NCBI GenBank assembly: GCA_038503035.1
Contig: JAVSML010024438.1
Coordinates: forward strand, 372,001-436,000
DNA from: Crocodylus rhombifer
Lineage: Eukaryota; Chordata; Crocodylia; Crocodylidae
DNA length: 64,000 bases
Direction: 5' to 3'
This document shows positions 12,351 to 23,607 of this stretch, one piece after another (positions within the stretch are counted from its first letter, which is position 1; each line of letters begins with the position of its first letter). The notes beneath the pieces were generated by a model that saw only the letters and a program-made list of their open reading frames with translations, made no database searches and was not told where the DNA came from. The translations under genes were made by a program, and so were the position numbers.

Positions 12351-13328
12351 TAAAAAAATAAAAATAAATGCCATTTCTGTTTGACTTTCAGTAGTAAATG
12401 AGCAAGAGGAAAGAGGCTACCGGTCAAAGTCAGATAGTATAACATGTACTTTGCTACCCTTGCCACTAGCACCACTCAAAATTAGTAAGGATGGAGGAAT
12501 TTATGTGTGGTTATGGAAGAGAAAAACTTCACTTTTGGTCACTGGCTCTTTCCCTTTTGGGAGCTCAGTAATCGAGTGTCTGGGCTGCAGATCCTGCTTG
12601 AGAATATTTTTAATGGTGTGTTTACTCAATTTGTCCATTTAAAAAAAAATGAAACCATTGCTAATTATTTTTATGATTTGTTAAAGTTTGCTTTTAAATT
12701 CAAATCTGCCCCCTGTTGTTTTTGTATAGCGAACTTTATGAAGGCGTCACAACTATCTAACAAATATCACTCTTGCCAGAAAATCAAGACAGTTCTTTAG
12801 AGGCCACTCACGAGGTGGACTTGAAAATGGAAGAGCAATGCATTAAACAGTAGTGAATTAGGAAGCAAAGCAAAAGGAAAAATAAAAAATTACAGGTAAA
12901 ATTGTGCGGCCCAAAACATGCTTCCTCCTCTGTCCTTTTCCCTGGACAATCATAGCTCACACACCAAGCCTGTCCTGTGACCTGTGTAGTCGCATTACCG
13001 CTGAACAAAGACCTGCTGAGAGTTTTATAAGGGCATTCAAGAAGACTGTGTGCATGGATCCAACTGCAGGATCATTTTCATCAGCTGCTCACACTTCAGC
13101 ACACTCTAGTAAATGGAATGCACCTTGCTCCAGGAAAGGAGGGAGCTACATACATCCCGTTCGGCTGTGTGATCACCTTGTTGAGAAGTAAAGTGAGGAT
13201 GCTACCCAAATGCATATAGCTTAAGCAGATGGGAAGGCACTGTGACTCCTTATAGACAAACTCATCTGTGTTTGCTGTGAGTTAATATACTGGTTCTGTT
13301 TTATTTTCTGAGAATCAAGATCAATTGC

Positions 13329-13348
13329 TTTTTTTTTTTTTTTTTTTT
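13329..13348. repeat. poly(T) run
   Basis: Twenty consecutive T. No gene-like or SINE-like sequence was recognised next to it that would make it a retrotransposition tail. Confidence 0.9.
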
Positions 13349-16004
13349 GCAATCCAAGAACTTAAAAACTAAGCTTCCATCGTGCTCCACGTCAGCAGAT
13401 TCTGTCTCTGAATTCCTTTCTCTAATTCTGCCGGCAATTTGTTTCAGCTACAAGAAACCTTATGGCTTAATCTGTTAGGCTTCCACCCTAAGTAGCATAG
13501 AAGGAGCATTAAAAATTGAGATGAAACAGCAAAACTGGCTCACATAATTAAGGGGGATGTATTTGGCTTTACTTCACAAAGCCACTCTTCCCTGTACGCT
13601 TGTTTGTGCACAATAATAAAGATGCACATGGGACTTAGTAAAAATTGTGTTCCTCAGTTTGCGGTGTGGTTGGGGTCTAATTCAGGAAAACCAGCCTTCT
13701 TTCAACTGCCATTTCCATCACAAGGATTTGAGAGGGGCAGGGGCTGCACTGTTGCTTTTAAAGAAGCATATGTAATACCCACAGCAATTCAACCACTGAA
13801 TTGCACTTAAATTTGGTCTTAGCAGCCTTGTAGGAGCTGGGTGCACCCCATACCAAAAAGATGGAGCTGGGGCAGCCAGTTTGATCCTGCTAAAATGATA
13901 AACTTAACATCTGTGCAATGATGCATTTCCACAGGAAGAATCATCTGCAATTGCCTTATACATATAAAAAGTCCCCAAACCTTCCAAATTAGACATATCT
14001 GACAAGTAAACAATAGGAAAAACAGTCAGTTGATCATGTTAATGAAATGCTGTTGCTATGGAAAAGATTGTCCTTGTAAAAATGAAAAAACACATGCACA
14101 CTTTTTTTTTCTTTCTGTCATCGTCCAAGGACACCAGGAAACAGCTCCCTGAAAGCAGAGTCTCCATGATCATGGATACAGCCCAGGAGTTTTTTTAAGG
14201 GGTTCATTTCCTCAGCCACACTAAAAACTTCCGATGTGATTTGCAAGGGAATTGCCTCTATAGCCAGCAGCTGGGACGTAGCACATTCCACCTATTCTTA
14301 TGACGGGCCACCTCTACTCATCTTGCTCTTCCTTTTCAGTCTGAGACTATCAGCCCCCCTAAATAAACTCTTTAAGCCCAGTTCTGCCTAACTGATGTAG
14401 GTTCTGCAGTCAGTGTAAGTCTCCTGGTCCAAACCAGCTGCAGATCTGACTAGCGGAACAATATTTCCGGCAAACTTGGCATCTACCCACTAACTTAAAA
14501 AAGCAGACGTTATAGCAATCCTATATTCCCTTCCCTTCAGCTGTAGCCCCCCACAAGAGTACATCTGGCTCTTGTTCTTCCATCCCCAACAGTCTAACAG
14601 TCAGAAAAAGATTCACAGTGAACAGTATGGTTTTATTTGCAGTTGGGAAGGAGCTGTTGAAAATGCAATGAAAAGGGGCCATCAGCTGCACTTCATTATG
14701 GTAAACTACTGAACAACTGAAATAATGGGCCCAAAATCTACTTTATGAGATGTTTCAGTGGAATTACTCCAGAGTTATGTTCGCACATACAACTTCACAG
14801 TTTGGCCCTTGCTATGGAAATTGATTTTTGTCAAAGGGTGTAACAGTGGAAAAGGCAGTAAGCATTAGTGAGCAAACAACTCCTGAACAAATTACTTATA
14901 AAAAGAAATGGGCCTGAGTCTCTGCTAGCTTCCATCAGTTGTGCACTGCTGTATTTGCAGCGACTTCAGATGAAGCAATCCTGATTTACACTATTGGGAA
15001 CTGGAGAAGAGACAGATGGTGGGATTCTCACAACTGGATGCAGAATCTGATGCCAAGTCAATAATAGCAAAAAGATTTATTACGCAAACAAGAAAAACCA
15101 TGAAAATCAGGGGCTGTATATTGAAAGAGAGAGAGAAATATGAAAAATAAATCAAATAAATTATTGCAGTAAATAGACCTCTGGTTCATTTTTCAGTCCT
15201 TTTGCTATTTCTTATACCTTACTGCTCGTCTGTGGCAAGTGTGATTTGACTGTACAAGCTAGTCAGTCCTACAGGGAGGGTGTGGATGAGATGGATGGAG
15301 GTGAGGTGCCCTGGACCAAGGAGATGGCCCTTTGGCACATCTTAGCTTGTTCCCAGAGTTCAAGCGGCAGAGAGTAGAGAGAGGATTGGGGCATCAGACC
15401 CAAGTATGAGTGTGAAGTGTGAGTGCACCCCATAGAGTGACTCTGATATCAGAATCCAGATCCTGCTTTCTGTTGTGAAAGCACACTTACAAGTTGCAGG
15501 TGAAGAAAGGTGGAAGATGGCTGCATTATAGCAATTCTCCTCTTTTTAAACCTATTGAATCAACCAACAAAGAAAATCAAGATTTGCTGCTGTGAAGTGT
15601 TCTTTTCCTTCAGCTGCAGCTCTCCACTTCATGCTCAGGAACACAAGTGGTGTTCAGGCAGGTGATTTTTGGACCTTTACATCTAAGTATCTGGGAATCC
15701 CAGGTTGCATGTTTAGGTATACAAGCAGGGGCAAAAACCTCTGTCCTATTTCAGGCTTTTCCCTTTAATCCTGACTGGCCTGGATAAAACCTGCAGACTG
15801 AAATGGAATTTCCTCCGTGCCAAGACAGGTGAGGCCGGCGATCACTCCTTTAGAAGGAACTGAGGGGGGAGTTTGCCTCGCCCAGGAGAAGCCTGCAAGA
15901 AAAAGGTTCCTGGACTACATACGAACAGGTACATAAATGAGAAGGAAGAGTTCCTCCTCCTATGCCAAGGCAGGGCAAGGAGATGCCTATAAAATGCCGT
16001 AGCT

Positions 16005-16150
16005 GAATTTATTTATTTACTTATGTGACTTATAGGCTGCCCTTCTCAACAAAGGCTCAGGGCAGCTTATAGAAAGAGAACAGGCAACTAAAATATCCAA
16101 ATAAAACAGGCAGCAGAAAAGCCACAGCAAAGCCTCTTTTGCCTGTGCTT
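16005..16150 (-). mobile_element. reptilian SINE/LINE tail ('GCCCTGAGC...GGGCAGCCTATAA' type), antisense
   Basis: Begins with a TTTATTTATTTACTTATG run, then TATAGGCTGCCCTTCTC and GGCTCAGGGCAGCTTATAG. The complement reads CTGCCCTGAGCC...GAGAAGGGCAGCCTATAA, a tail common in sauropsid short repeats. I cannot assign the exact family. Confidence 0.55.
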
Positions 16151-16285
16151 CTCGCTAGAGAATTTAAGTTACCATCACTCCCCCTTCGTGTTTGACTTTC
16201 GCAGGCCAAGGTGAGGCTGGGTCTGACTGGGGGAATCTCCTCTTTGAGCCTACCCTGAGAAGCGCTTTGCTTCTGTCTCTCTAGA

Positions 16286-16478
16286 CCAGCAGAGGCCAAT
16301 CTTTTTGGCAGGTGAGCCACCAATTGGCCCTGCACCCTTCTTGAGTGCCACTCGGATCCCTTTCCCCTCCTTGATCTGCTTTCTGCTCCCTGCCCTATGT
16401 GTCACTGTGCCACCTGTCCCCTCCTTGGTGTGCCATATGCCACTGAGAGGCTACCCGTGCCGCAGGTTGGCCACCCCA
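16286..16478. mobile_element. hAT MITE with perfect 8-bp target duplication
   Basis: TCTCTAGA flanks both ends (16278-16285 and 16479-16486). The element starts CCAGCAGAGGCCAATCTTT and ends GCAGGTTGGCCACCCCA. The ends are inverted relatives (GGCCAAcCT type). The 193-base body carries several GTGCCA/TGGCAC motifs. It has no coding capacity. Confidence 0.85.
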
Positions 16479-17215
16479 TCTCTAGATCACGTCCCTCACA
16501 TTAGCTCCCAAGTCACCTATGTTCCAGAAACCTGGTGTCCCCTTGACTCTTATCTTTGAAAGTGATTTGCATCAGACAGGAAAATCATCAAGCTGAGCAC
16601 AAAGGGAGTTGTTTATAGGAAAACAAGGCGCTCCACTAAGCTTCCTACATGAATAATTTTTGGCATCCCTCGTTCTGGATCTGTCAGGCAGCAGGCCCCT
16701 CCTAGGGCACAGACAGGCCGAGAACTGTGGTCTGGAAGGAAACCAGCCCTGTTGAGTTGTGTGCCGAACAGTGTCCTTCTTACAGAGCCACCTGTAATTC
16801 TGGTTGTGTTTCCCCTCTACTTATGTATTTTTTGTTAGCAACTGCTGCCAATGCCTTGGGTCCTCCTTGTGCAAAGGGCAACCACAAGGTGACTCTCGGT
16901 CCCAGGAATGGCTGTTCAGCAAGTGCCTGCTCTCACAACAACCCCCGGACGTTTTCTCCCCCTGCTCAGAATGGGGACTTAAAGAATAGTGACACCACAG
17001 CAGACCCAACAGGTCTGAGGCAATGGCTTAGTTTTTTTGATAAAAAGGCTCAGCCTGGCTGCTGCTTGTACCTCCTGCCAGGGACATTTTTATTTAATGT
17101 GTCTGAGTTGCATATTCAGCTCCCTTGACTGCATGGACATTAGTTGTACCAGCACATGCAACACTGATGTGCAATTGTGCACCTTCCCAGACTGAAAAAA
17201 TAGGCTTGATTCTCC

Positions 17216-17325
17216 TCACCAGTCCTTTCATAGCATCTGATGAAGGGAGCTTCAGCTCGTGAAAGCTTGTGCTATAGATACATAGCTGCTTTGATTAGTC
17301 TATAAGGTGCAAATCTCCCTTCTCA
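17216..17325 (+). mobile_element. dispersed reptilian repeat ('GATGAAG..GTGAAAGCTTGTGCT' type)
   Basis: GCATCTGATGAAGGGAGC, then TCGTGAAAGCTTGTGCTAT, then TTAGTCTATAAGGTGC is a sequence order seen very often in turtle and crocodilian genomes. The parent element is not certain from sequence alone (a LINE or Penelope-like 3' end is possible). Confidence 0.6.
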
Positions 17326-18404
17326 TCAGTACAACTCTGGAACACCCCAGATGAAGGCAATTATATTAGCCAGCACTAGTGAGAAGAGAATAAGCCCACC
17401 TATGCCTAACAGCTGCAGCAACAGATGGGGAGTTGAATCTTTTGCCTCATGACTAAAAGAAGCAGGGGGATGGGGAGGGGGAAAAGGATATGTGCTGAGT
17501 AGATCTATGCCTACCCCAAGTCTGGCTGTTCCTAAGCTAGGCATCCACCACCACTAACACTAGCATTGGTGGCTGCATCAGCTGTGAGCTGCCTCATCAT
17601 CTCTTTATTTTTAGTTTACTGTGGTCCACCCACTTCCTGGTTTGACAGCATTGCTTCGTCTTGCCCGATACAAAAATAAAAGTCAGGATTAGTCTGTGGT
17701 CTCTTGTAGAGCAATAGGTGTCTCGGATATTTGTTTCCATGACACAAGTACTGCTGCCTTACAGCTACCTTTTTCAAATGGCACAATATGCAAAATATGT
17801 GGCATAGGATGGGCATGGAAATTGGGTGAGACACAGCCTAGTAAGCAGTATATGTGGCTTGTAAATGGTTTGTGCTAAAGTATGAATTTGCTGTCAAGAT
17901 TACTGTACTGCAGAAGTTGGCGATAGAGGTCTACAGTGTGCTCTGAGCTGACCCCATCTAAGAAAAGTGAAGCGCTCCTGGTTTCTGCCATGTTCTCCCA
18001 GCATTGTTTTAGTATCTGTGCAGCTCCTCTGGCAGCAGCAACAGTGAAATGCTATTTTAGATTGCCTGGGAGGAATTTTACTGCTGTCCCAGCCAGGCCT
18101 TCCTTCAGCAGGTCTCTAGACTGGACTGATTTCGAAAAGGCTTGCTTTCTGGTAATGACAACATTCAGAAGCCAAACTCACTCTGACTTGAACAGAAACA
18201 AGTTAGGCCCCACAAGGAGCCCATCCATTTAAAGCACAGCCCTGACTTGCCAGTATCCAAGTAACATAGATGCTTTTTAATTCTGATTTGTTGCTTTTTA
18301 AAAGCTGAGCAAGCCAGAGGATTGGGGATTTATATTTGTTTAGTTCAATGGGACTGCAGTGATTCCTGGTTTAGAAGAGCCAGCTAATATCGCTGGCTAA
18401 TAAT

Positions 18405-18485
18405 AATTTGCACTAATGAAGTGCACAGTAATTTTACAATTGTTGCTTGAAGCCACACAACACTTCTGCATGGTAAAATTGTCTT
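18405..18485 (-). mobile_element. possible MIR-like fragment
   Basis: AATGAAGTGCACAGTAATTTTAC, then CACACAACACTTCTGCATGG, resembles the antisense MIR 3' half ('GCACTTTACA...CACAACAACCCTGTGAGG'). Diverged. Confidence 0.35.
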
Positions 18486-20384
18486 CAGAGGTTGAATGTG
18501 TGTGTGCGTGCATGTGTAATTAAATTCTACCTGTCGTAAGATGTGTATGGGGACCTGCTTTGTCTAGCAGTGTGGTGCAACTATGTCTGGAGCAAAACAT
18601 GGCAACTACTAGAGCCACAGTACCAATGAGTAAATTGAGAGGAACTGAGAAAACATATGGTCTCCAACAGAGTACCTGCTTATGGGAAAAGACTTGTCAG
18701 GCTTCTGGTAAACTTAGCATCATCTAGCAGGATAAATCATGATTTGTGAGGGAGTTCAAGAGGAAGGAAACTTCTTACCTATCAAGCCACCCCTTCTGCT
18801 CAGAGACCCACCACAACAGGACCAGCCTACACCTTCCACAGCTCCTGGAGCTGAGACATGACCAGTTTTGCTCTGACTGGAGCTCCTCAGCTGTAGGCAA
18901 CTGGTCTCCCAAACCATCCTTGGCATGTGTTCAAGTTCTTTTCTCACTTTTGTTAGCTGCTGTGTCTGTGCCCTGAGTAAAGGACATGCTTGCACCTTCT
19001 GCACATTCAGTTTCTGGCTTTGAAAGTTGGATGTCTCTGGATAAATTTGGATATTTTATTTGTAACTGCTTAGAGCAAGTTTTCCCCCTCCCCTGGCCTT
19101 GGTCACTCAGCTAAACTGAGGGATTTCATAGAGGCAGCAGAGGAGAAAATCCAGCAGTCTGAGTTGGCACAGCTCTCTTGGGGCTGCCTTTGCCCCCACT
19201 CTCAGATCTGCACTTTCTGCTGGGCCCAAAGTTTGATCGTGTGTGTTGGAGAATGGGCTACAGTTGCAACCTTTGGTTTTGCTGCAGGCTGGGCACATTT
19301 GTTCCCAGAGGTTTTCAGCCAAGTTCTTGAGGGCTTCAGAGCTTGCTGAATGTTCCCAGCTTCAGTCCCCATAAATGAGAGAGGCACCAGAAGTTGGATC
19401 TGCTCATGAGCAACTTACTTTATTAAGGGATCTTACTCTACGCTGTTGCAAACAGTCCTCTGTCTCTAGCTCTTCTGAACAGGAGTCACACCAGTAGCAA
19501 TGCAAGACATTTTTACCTTCCAACCCCGGGCTGCTGAGGTGTTTTACATGTGTCAGATACCCCTCACTACTGTCCCCTGGTGAGTACTGCCCTGCCATTA
19601 CCTTTGTCTTACATACAGAGAAACTAAGGTATAAGGCTTATACAGGTATAAGCTGTGCTCAGAGCTGCCCTGTGAATCCGTGATGGGAATGGAATGAAAC
19701 GGGACATGCTATCCGCAGTCCAGAGCACCTCCCTGCCTCGTGTGCAGCAGTTTTTAGGACCGCTTTCCTTTTTTAACCAAGACAGTGATGAATTCCAGGG
19801 AGAGCTCAGTGGCTCCACAGCTCCTATTTAATAATTAAATAATTAACATGGCTAGAAATTCAAAGTGTTATCCATCTAAGAGAGAAATTTTCTGAGAGAA
19901 ACTTCCCATTACTACTGCTGCTGTGGTCACAAGCTTTCTGTTCTGCAGTTCTTACACATTGCCTCATTAACCCATCCTGCTGTGAAGCTGGGGTATGGAC
20001 TGGTCACCCGTCAACAGCTGCCTTCCAGGGATCATATAAGATTTACAGATGGGTCAACTGAGATGAGTTAAAAAATAATATCTCCCAGCAGGGTTTGTGC
20101 CAGCAAAGTCTAATCTGAAGCACTGAAGAATCTTTCCTTACTAGGTGATGCAGGCAGTCATTCAGACCAACAGGCACAGCAGAAAATGACCCAGTAGCAG
20201 ATCTTGCCTGACAATGGAGAGTGACTCACATGACCTTTGGGAGCAGGAGTCATCACTAATCAAGTTTCTCAGCGAAAGAGGCAATAGGGTGAACTTCATT
20301 TCACCTGCATAAAACCAGTCAAGGGGGGCTTTGTGCAGATGAAATGCATTGGAACAAAGGGAAACCCAACCTGAGCCCAGGACA

Positions 20385-20452
20385 CAGGTCCTTATTAGGA
20401 TGGTTTGGATCTGGAGGTGCCTTCTAGCCCTACTTTTCTGTGATTCTATGAT
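20385..20452 (+). mobile_element. CR1 3' terminal fragment
   Basis: GGATGGTTTGGATCTGGAGG, then TGCCTTCTAGCCCTACTTTT, ending CTGTGATTCTATGA, is the last 60-odd bases of a CR1. It starts within sequence that is not recognisable as CR1. Confidence 0.75.
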
Positions 20453-21376
20453 TACCACCCTTGTAGCCATTTCTGAAGCATATGGACTTGTAACATCATC
20501 TCCACCTCTTAGCACCATTTTGACAGCGTTAAAGCCACTAGATCTGTCTAACTGCACATCTCCTGCCTGTCTTGATTCACTTCCAATGGTGCCCTGTAGG
20601 TTGACCTTTTTTGAAGACTCTCTCCACAGGGTACAGCAGTGGTAGAGGCCCTTTTTGCCCAACCTGGGACTGGTCTTCACATACACTTCTGATACAAGGG
20701 CATCAGTCGAGGGTATAAATTTTTTCCTCACTAGCTATACTAATAAAAGCCTTAATGTGGACATGTCTCTTACCCACAGAAAGGTGACTCATTGGAAGGA
20801 AAATACCTAGGCTAGCATGAGTAGCTATGACAGATGTCCCAGTATAGCTGCATCCGCACTAGGGACTGGTGCAGCAGTACAGTACGACTTTCCAATGCAG
20901 AAGAGACCTCATTCTATGCAGTTCCAGTGCGGAGATGATCTGTTGCAAAGGTCCTTCAGTGCAGAGGTCCTTCCTGCCCAGAGGGGAAGAAACCTGACTA
21001 GAAACAGTTCCTGCACTTAAACTGGTGAGAATAAAACCCTTGATCCTAATGTCTGTAGGCATGTCTGATCTTTAGCAGGGGTTGTAAAGGCATTCCCCTC
21101 CCAGTGGTGCACTGGTAACACCACACACCCCATAGGCACCAAGTGACAGACTCGGATGAACTTCCAGTGTCTGGAGCTAGGGGGGGAGCTTGGCCCTGAC
21201 TCCGCACTTGGCTCCTCAAACCTCTGTTGGGGCTTCCACCTTCTTGGCTTCAGACCCTTTCCTTTGGCTGGCTCCTCCAGCCCAGGTCTACTGTCCTGGA
21301 CCTTAGCTTCTGGGTCCCAGCCCTGTTTCACCCTCAGGCTCTGGGCCTCTGGCTCAGTCTTGTGTGGCAGTCCTTA

Positions 21377-21541
21377 GGGTCCCTGACCCTGTGTAAGCAG
21401 TTAGTGTGCTGCTCCACCCCCGGGGTCCCTGACCCTGGCTAGGCAGCTTGTGTGCTGCTCTGCCCCCAGGGTCCCTAACCCTGCCTAGGCAGCTTGCATC
21501 CAGCTCTGCCCCTGGGGTCCCTAACCCTGGCTAGGCAGCTC
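21377..21541. repeat. 46-bp minisatellite, about 3.5 copies
   Basis: Units start at 21377, 21423, 21469 and 21515, exactly 46 bases apart. Each begins GGGTCCCTRACCCTG and continues with TAGGCAGCTTG-like and GCTGCTCTGCCCC blocks. The last copy stops at CTAGGCAGCT. Upstream sequence at 21230-21370 is similarly rich in CCTGG/CTGGCTCC but not periodic. Confidence 0.92.
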
Positions 21542-22646
21542 TACACCGGATGACTCTCATGGACTTCTGTGGTCTCCAAACTGTCCCTATAGTCACAACC
21601 CAGTCCTCTGGTCTTAAACTTAAACGTAACAAATATAAGCAAACTGCTCGCACAGAAGTTTTCCTCCACTCTGGGTCAATACCCCACCACAAACTATACC
21701 TCCCTCTTAGTTGTCTTGGTCTACCTCTTGTGGGTAGCTTAGGCATCCATGGGCCTGTTTACTGCAATCACCTTCCCTGAGATTTCCTCTCCCTGCAGCA
21801 TGCAAGGTCAGACTGCTTCTTCTGTCACAGGCCCTGGGCTTACCTGTCTCAGAGCCTCACTCCTTCCTGTCATGTGTCTCCCCAGCCACACACAAGAGCT
21901 TCTCATTTACTTAAGGGCCAGCCTGTGCTCTTCTACTGCCAGCTTAGCCAGCTGCACTCTCTTGAAGTTACATTTCTCTAAGACATCTTGTGTTCAAGAC
22001 TGTCAGGCAAAGCGGGCTGTTTGCGGCTCCGACAGAGCACATTCTAAGCCACAACAGCAAAGCAGCCTATGCCTTTTCTGTCCAACTAAGCGGGGTCTCC
22101 AGATTGAATAATCATTGGGTTTAACCTGCATCCAAGCATGCTAAGGCACAGCTAGGAAGCATCCTGCTGAGGGTTGCCAACTTTGAATCACTCCTGCCTT
22201 GACTTCCAAGATGAAGGCTTTCCTGGAGTTTGACTGATCCTTTTATTAGGGAATGTGGCTATCCAGAAAGGTTTTCCTTCACTCCTTTCTCTTGTATGAG
22301 CTTGTTCTTTCTCACTTGTAGAAACACCCAAATCTAATTCATGCTCTTGTTAATGCTGACATTCATCTTAGTCATGTTTTGCCCGGCTTGTACAAGTTTA
22401 GTCCTTTTTAACCTTTCTGTGTAGATCAAGCCTTCCCAAAGCTATGAATAAATAAAAGCCTTCTGTTCATGCCAATAATAGTCTTTTAACAGTTGCAAGA
22501 ACAAAAGAGTGACCATACTGAAAAATTCCAAATATTTGAATTTTTCCATCTCCAGCTGTTTTCTTCCCCTTTTAAAGTAATGACTTCATTATACTGGGGA
22601 TCTAGAGAGAGAATTAACAGGGAACACCAGCTGTGTTGGGTGCTTC

Positions 22647-22666
22647 GGGGGGGGGGGGGGGGGGGG
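22647..22666. repeat. poly(G) run with adjacent C-rich strand
   Basis: Twenty consecutive G are followed at once by AGCCCCCACGCCACCCCCCC. It can form a G-quadruplex or a G/C hairpin and is likely to vary in length or be miscalled. Confidence 0.9.
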
Positions 22667-23581
22667 AGCCCCCACGCCACCCCCCCGCAGCAGACACCAC
22701 ACAAACACACATATGCACACAGCAGCAGTAGGGCTGGGGGAATCTTAAAGCATCTGAATGAATTGTAAGAGCAATACATTTATTTTCACTTTAATCCGAG
22801 GTTACAAGTACTTTTAGATCCTAAAATTTGCTTGCTGGATCCTTAAGTTTCAAAGGTGGGTAGCAGACTAGCGGGGTTCTGTGCTCCCTGTGCACTAGGA
22901 AGGGTTTTTAGGAAGCTATCTGGACACAGAGGAGGCATGTAGGGGCTTGGACACTGACATAATGCTTAAACAAATGGAGGGTTACAAGTTGCCATGTAGC
23001 TGGGGCACAGATTTCATCTTCCCTCCAAACTCCCACATAAGAAAGCCACCTGCACAACCTATAGAGAGCACCAGCAAGCCCACATAAAAGGGAACAAAAA
23101 AGGCTGCCCCTCATACTGCCAAAGGATAAGAGAGAAGTAAATATAAAACGTCATTGCTAGCTACAAAAAGGTAAACACTTCAGCAACTGCTATTACATGA
23201 TACAAAGGTGAACTATCAGCCCTTCTGGGCTATGGCCATGTAATGCAATCAAAGTAAATAAAAAGCCTCGCACAACAAACATGATGGGACAGGGATTGGG
23301 ATGAGGATGGATGGGACACTGCAATTTAATAATTGAAAATATCTTGCAGGAGAAAATGCAGCACAGGTTCCTGTCCTTCCCTCTTATTTTCTTTTAGTTT
23401 CATGGATCCCTAAGGACCTTGCATCCTAGAGGCAGCTAGAGACAGCCATCTCCCATGGTTATAGAAAACATGAAAGACTAGAACTTGTCTGGATATCCTC
23501 TACAAATTCCTTCTGGAGATGGACAGTGGAAAGTCTTGCCAATAAAGCCAAGACCCCTTGGGGTAACCAGTATAAATATAT

Positions 23582-23607
23582 TCTCTCTCTCTCTCTCTCT
23601 CTCTCTT
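23582..23607. repeat. (TC)n microsatellite
   Basis: About thirteen TC dinucleotides in an uninterrupted run. Confidence 0.95.

Noticed and set aside
13329..13348. Considered as the tail of a processed retrogene
   Set aside because: No coding-like or SINE sequence and no flanking target duplication was seen beside the T run.
21377..21541. Considered as a CRISPR array or interstitial telomere because of regular spacing and CCCTAACCCTG
   Set aside because: The whole 46-base unit repeats without distinct spacers and the organism is a vertebrate. The telomere-like bases occur once per unit, not as TTAGGG repeats.
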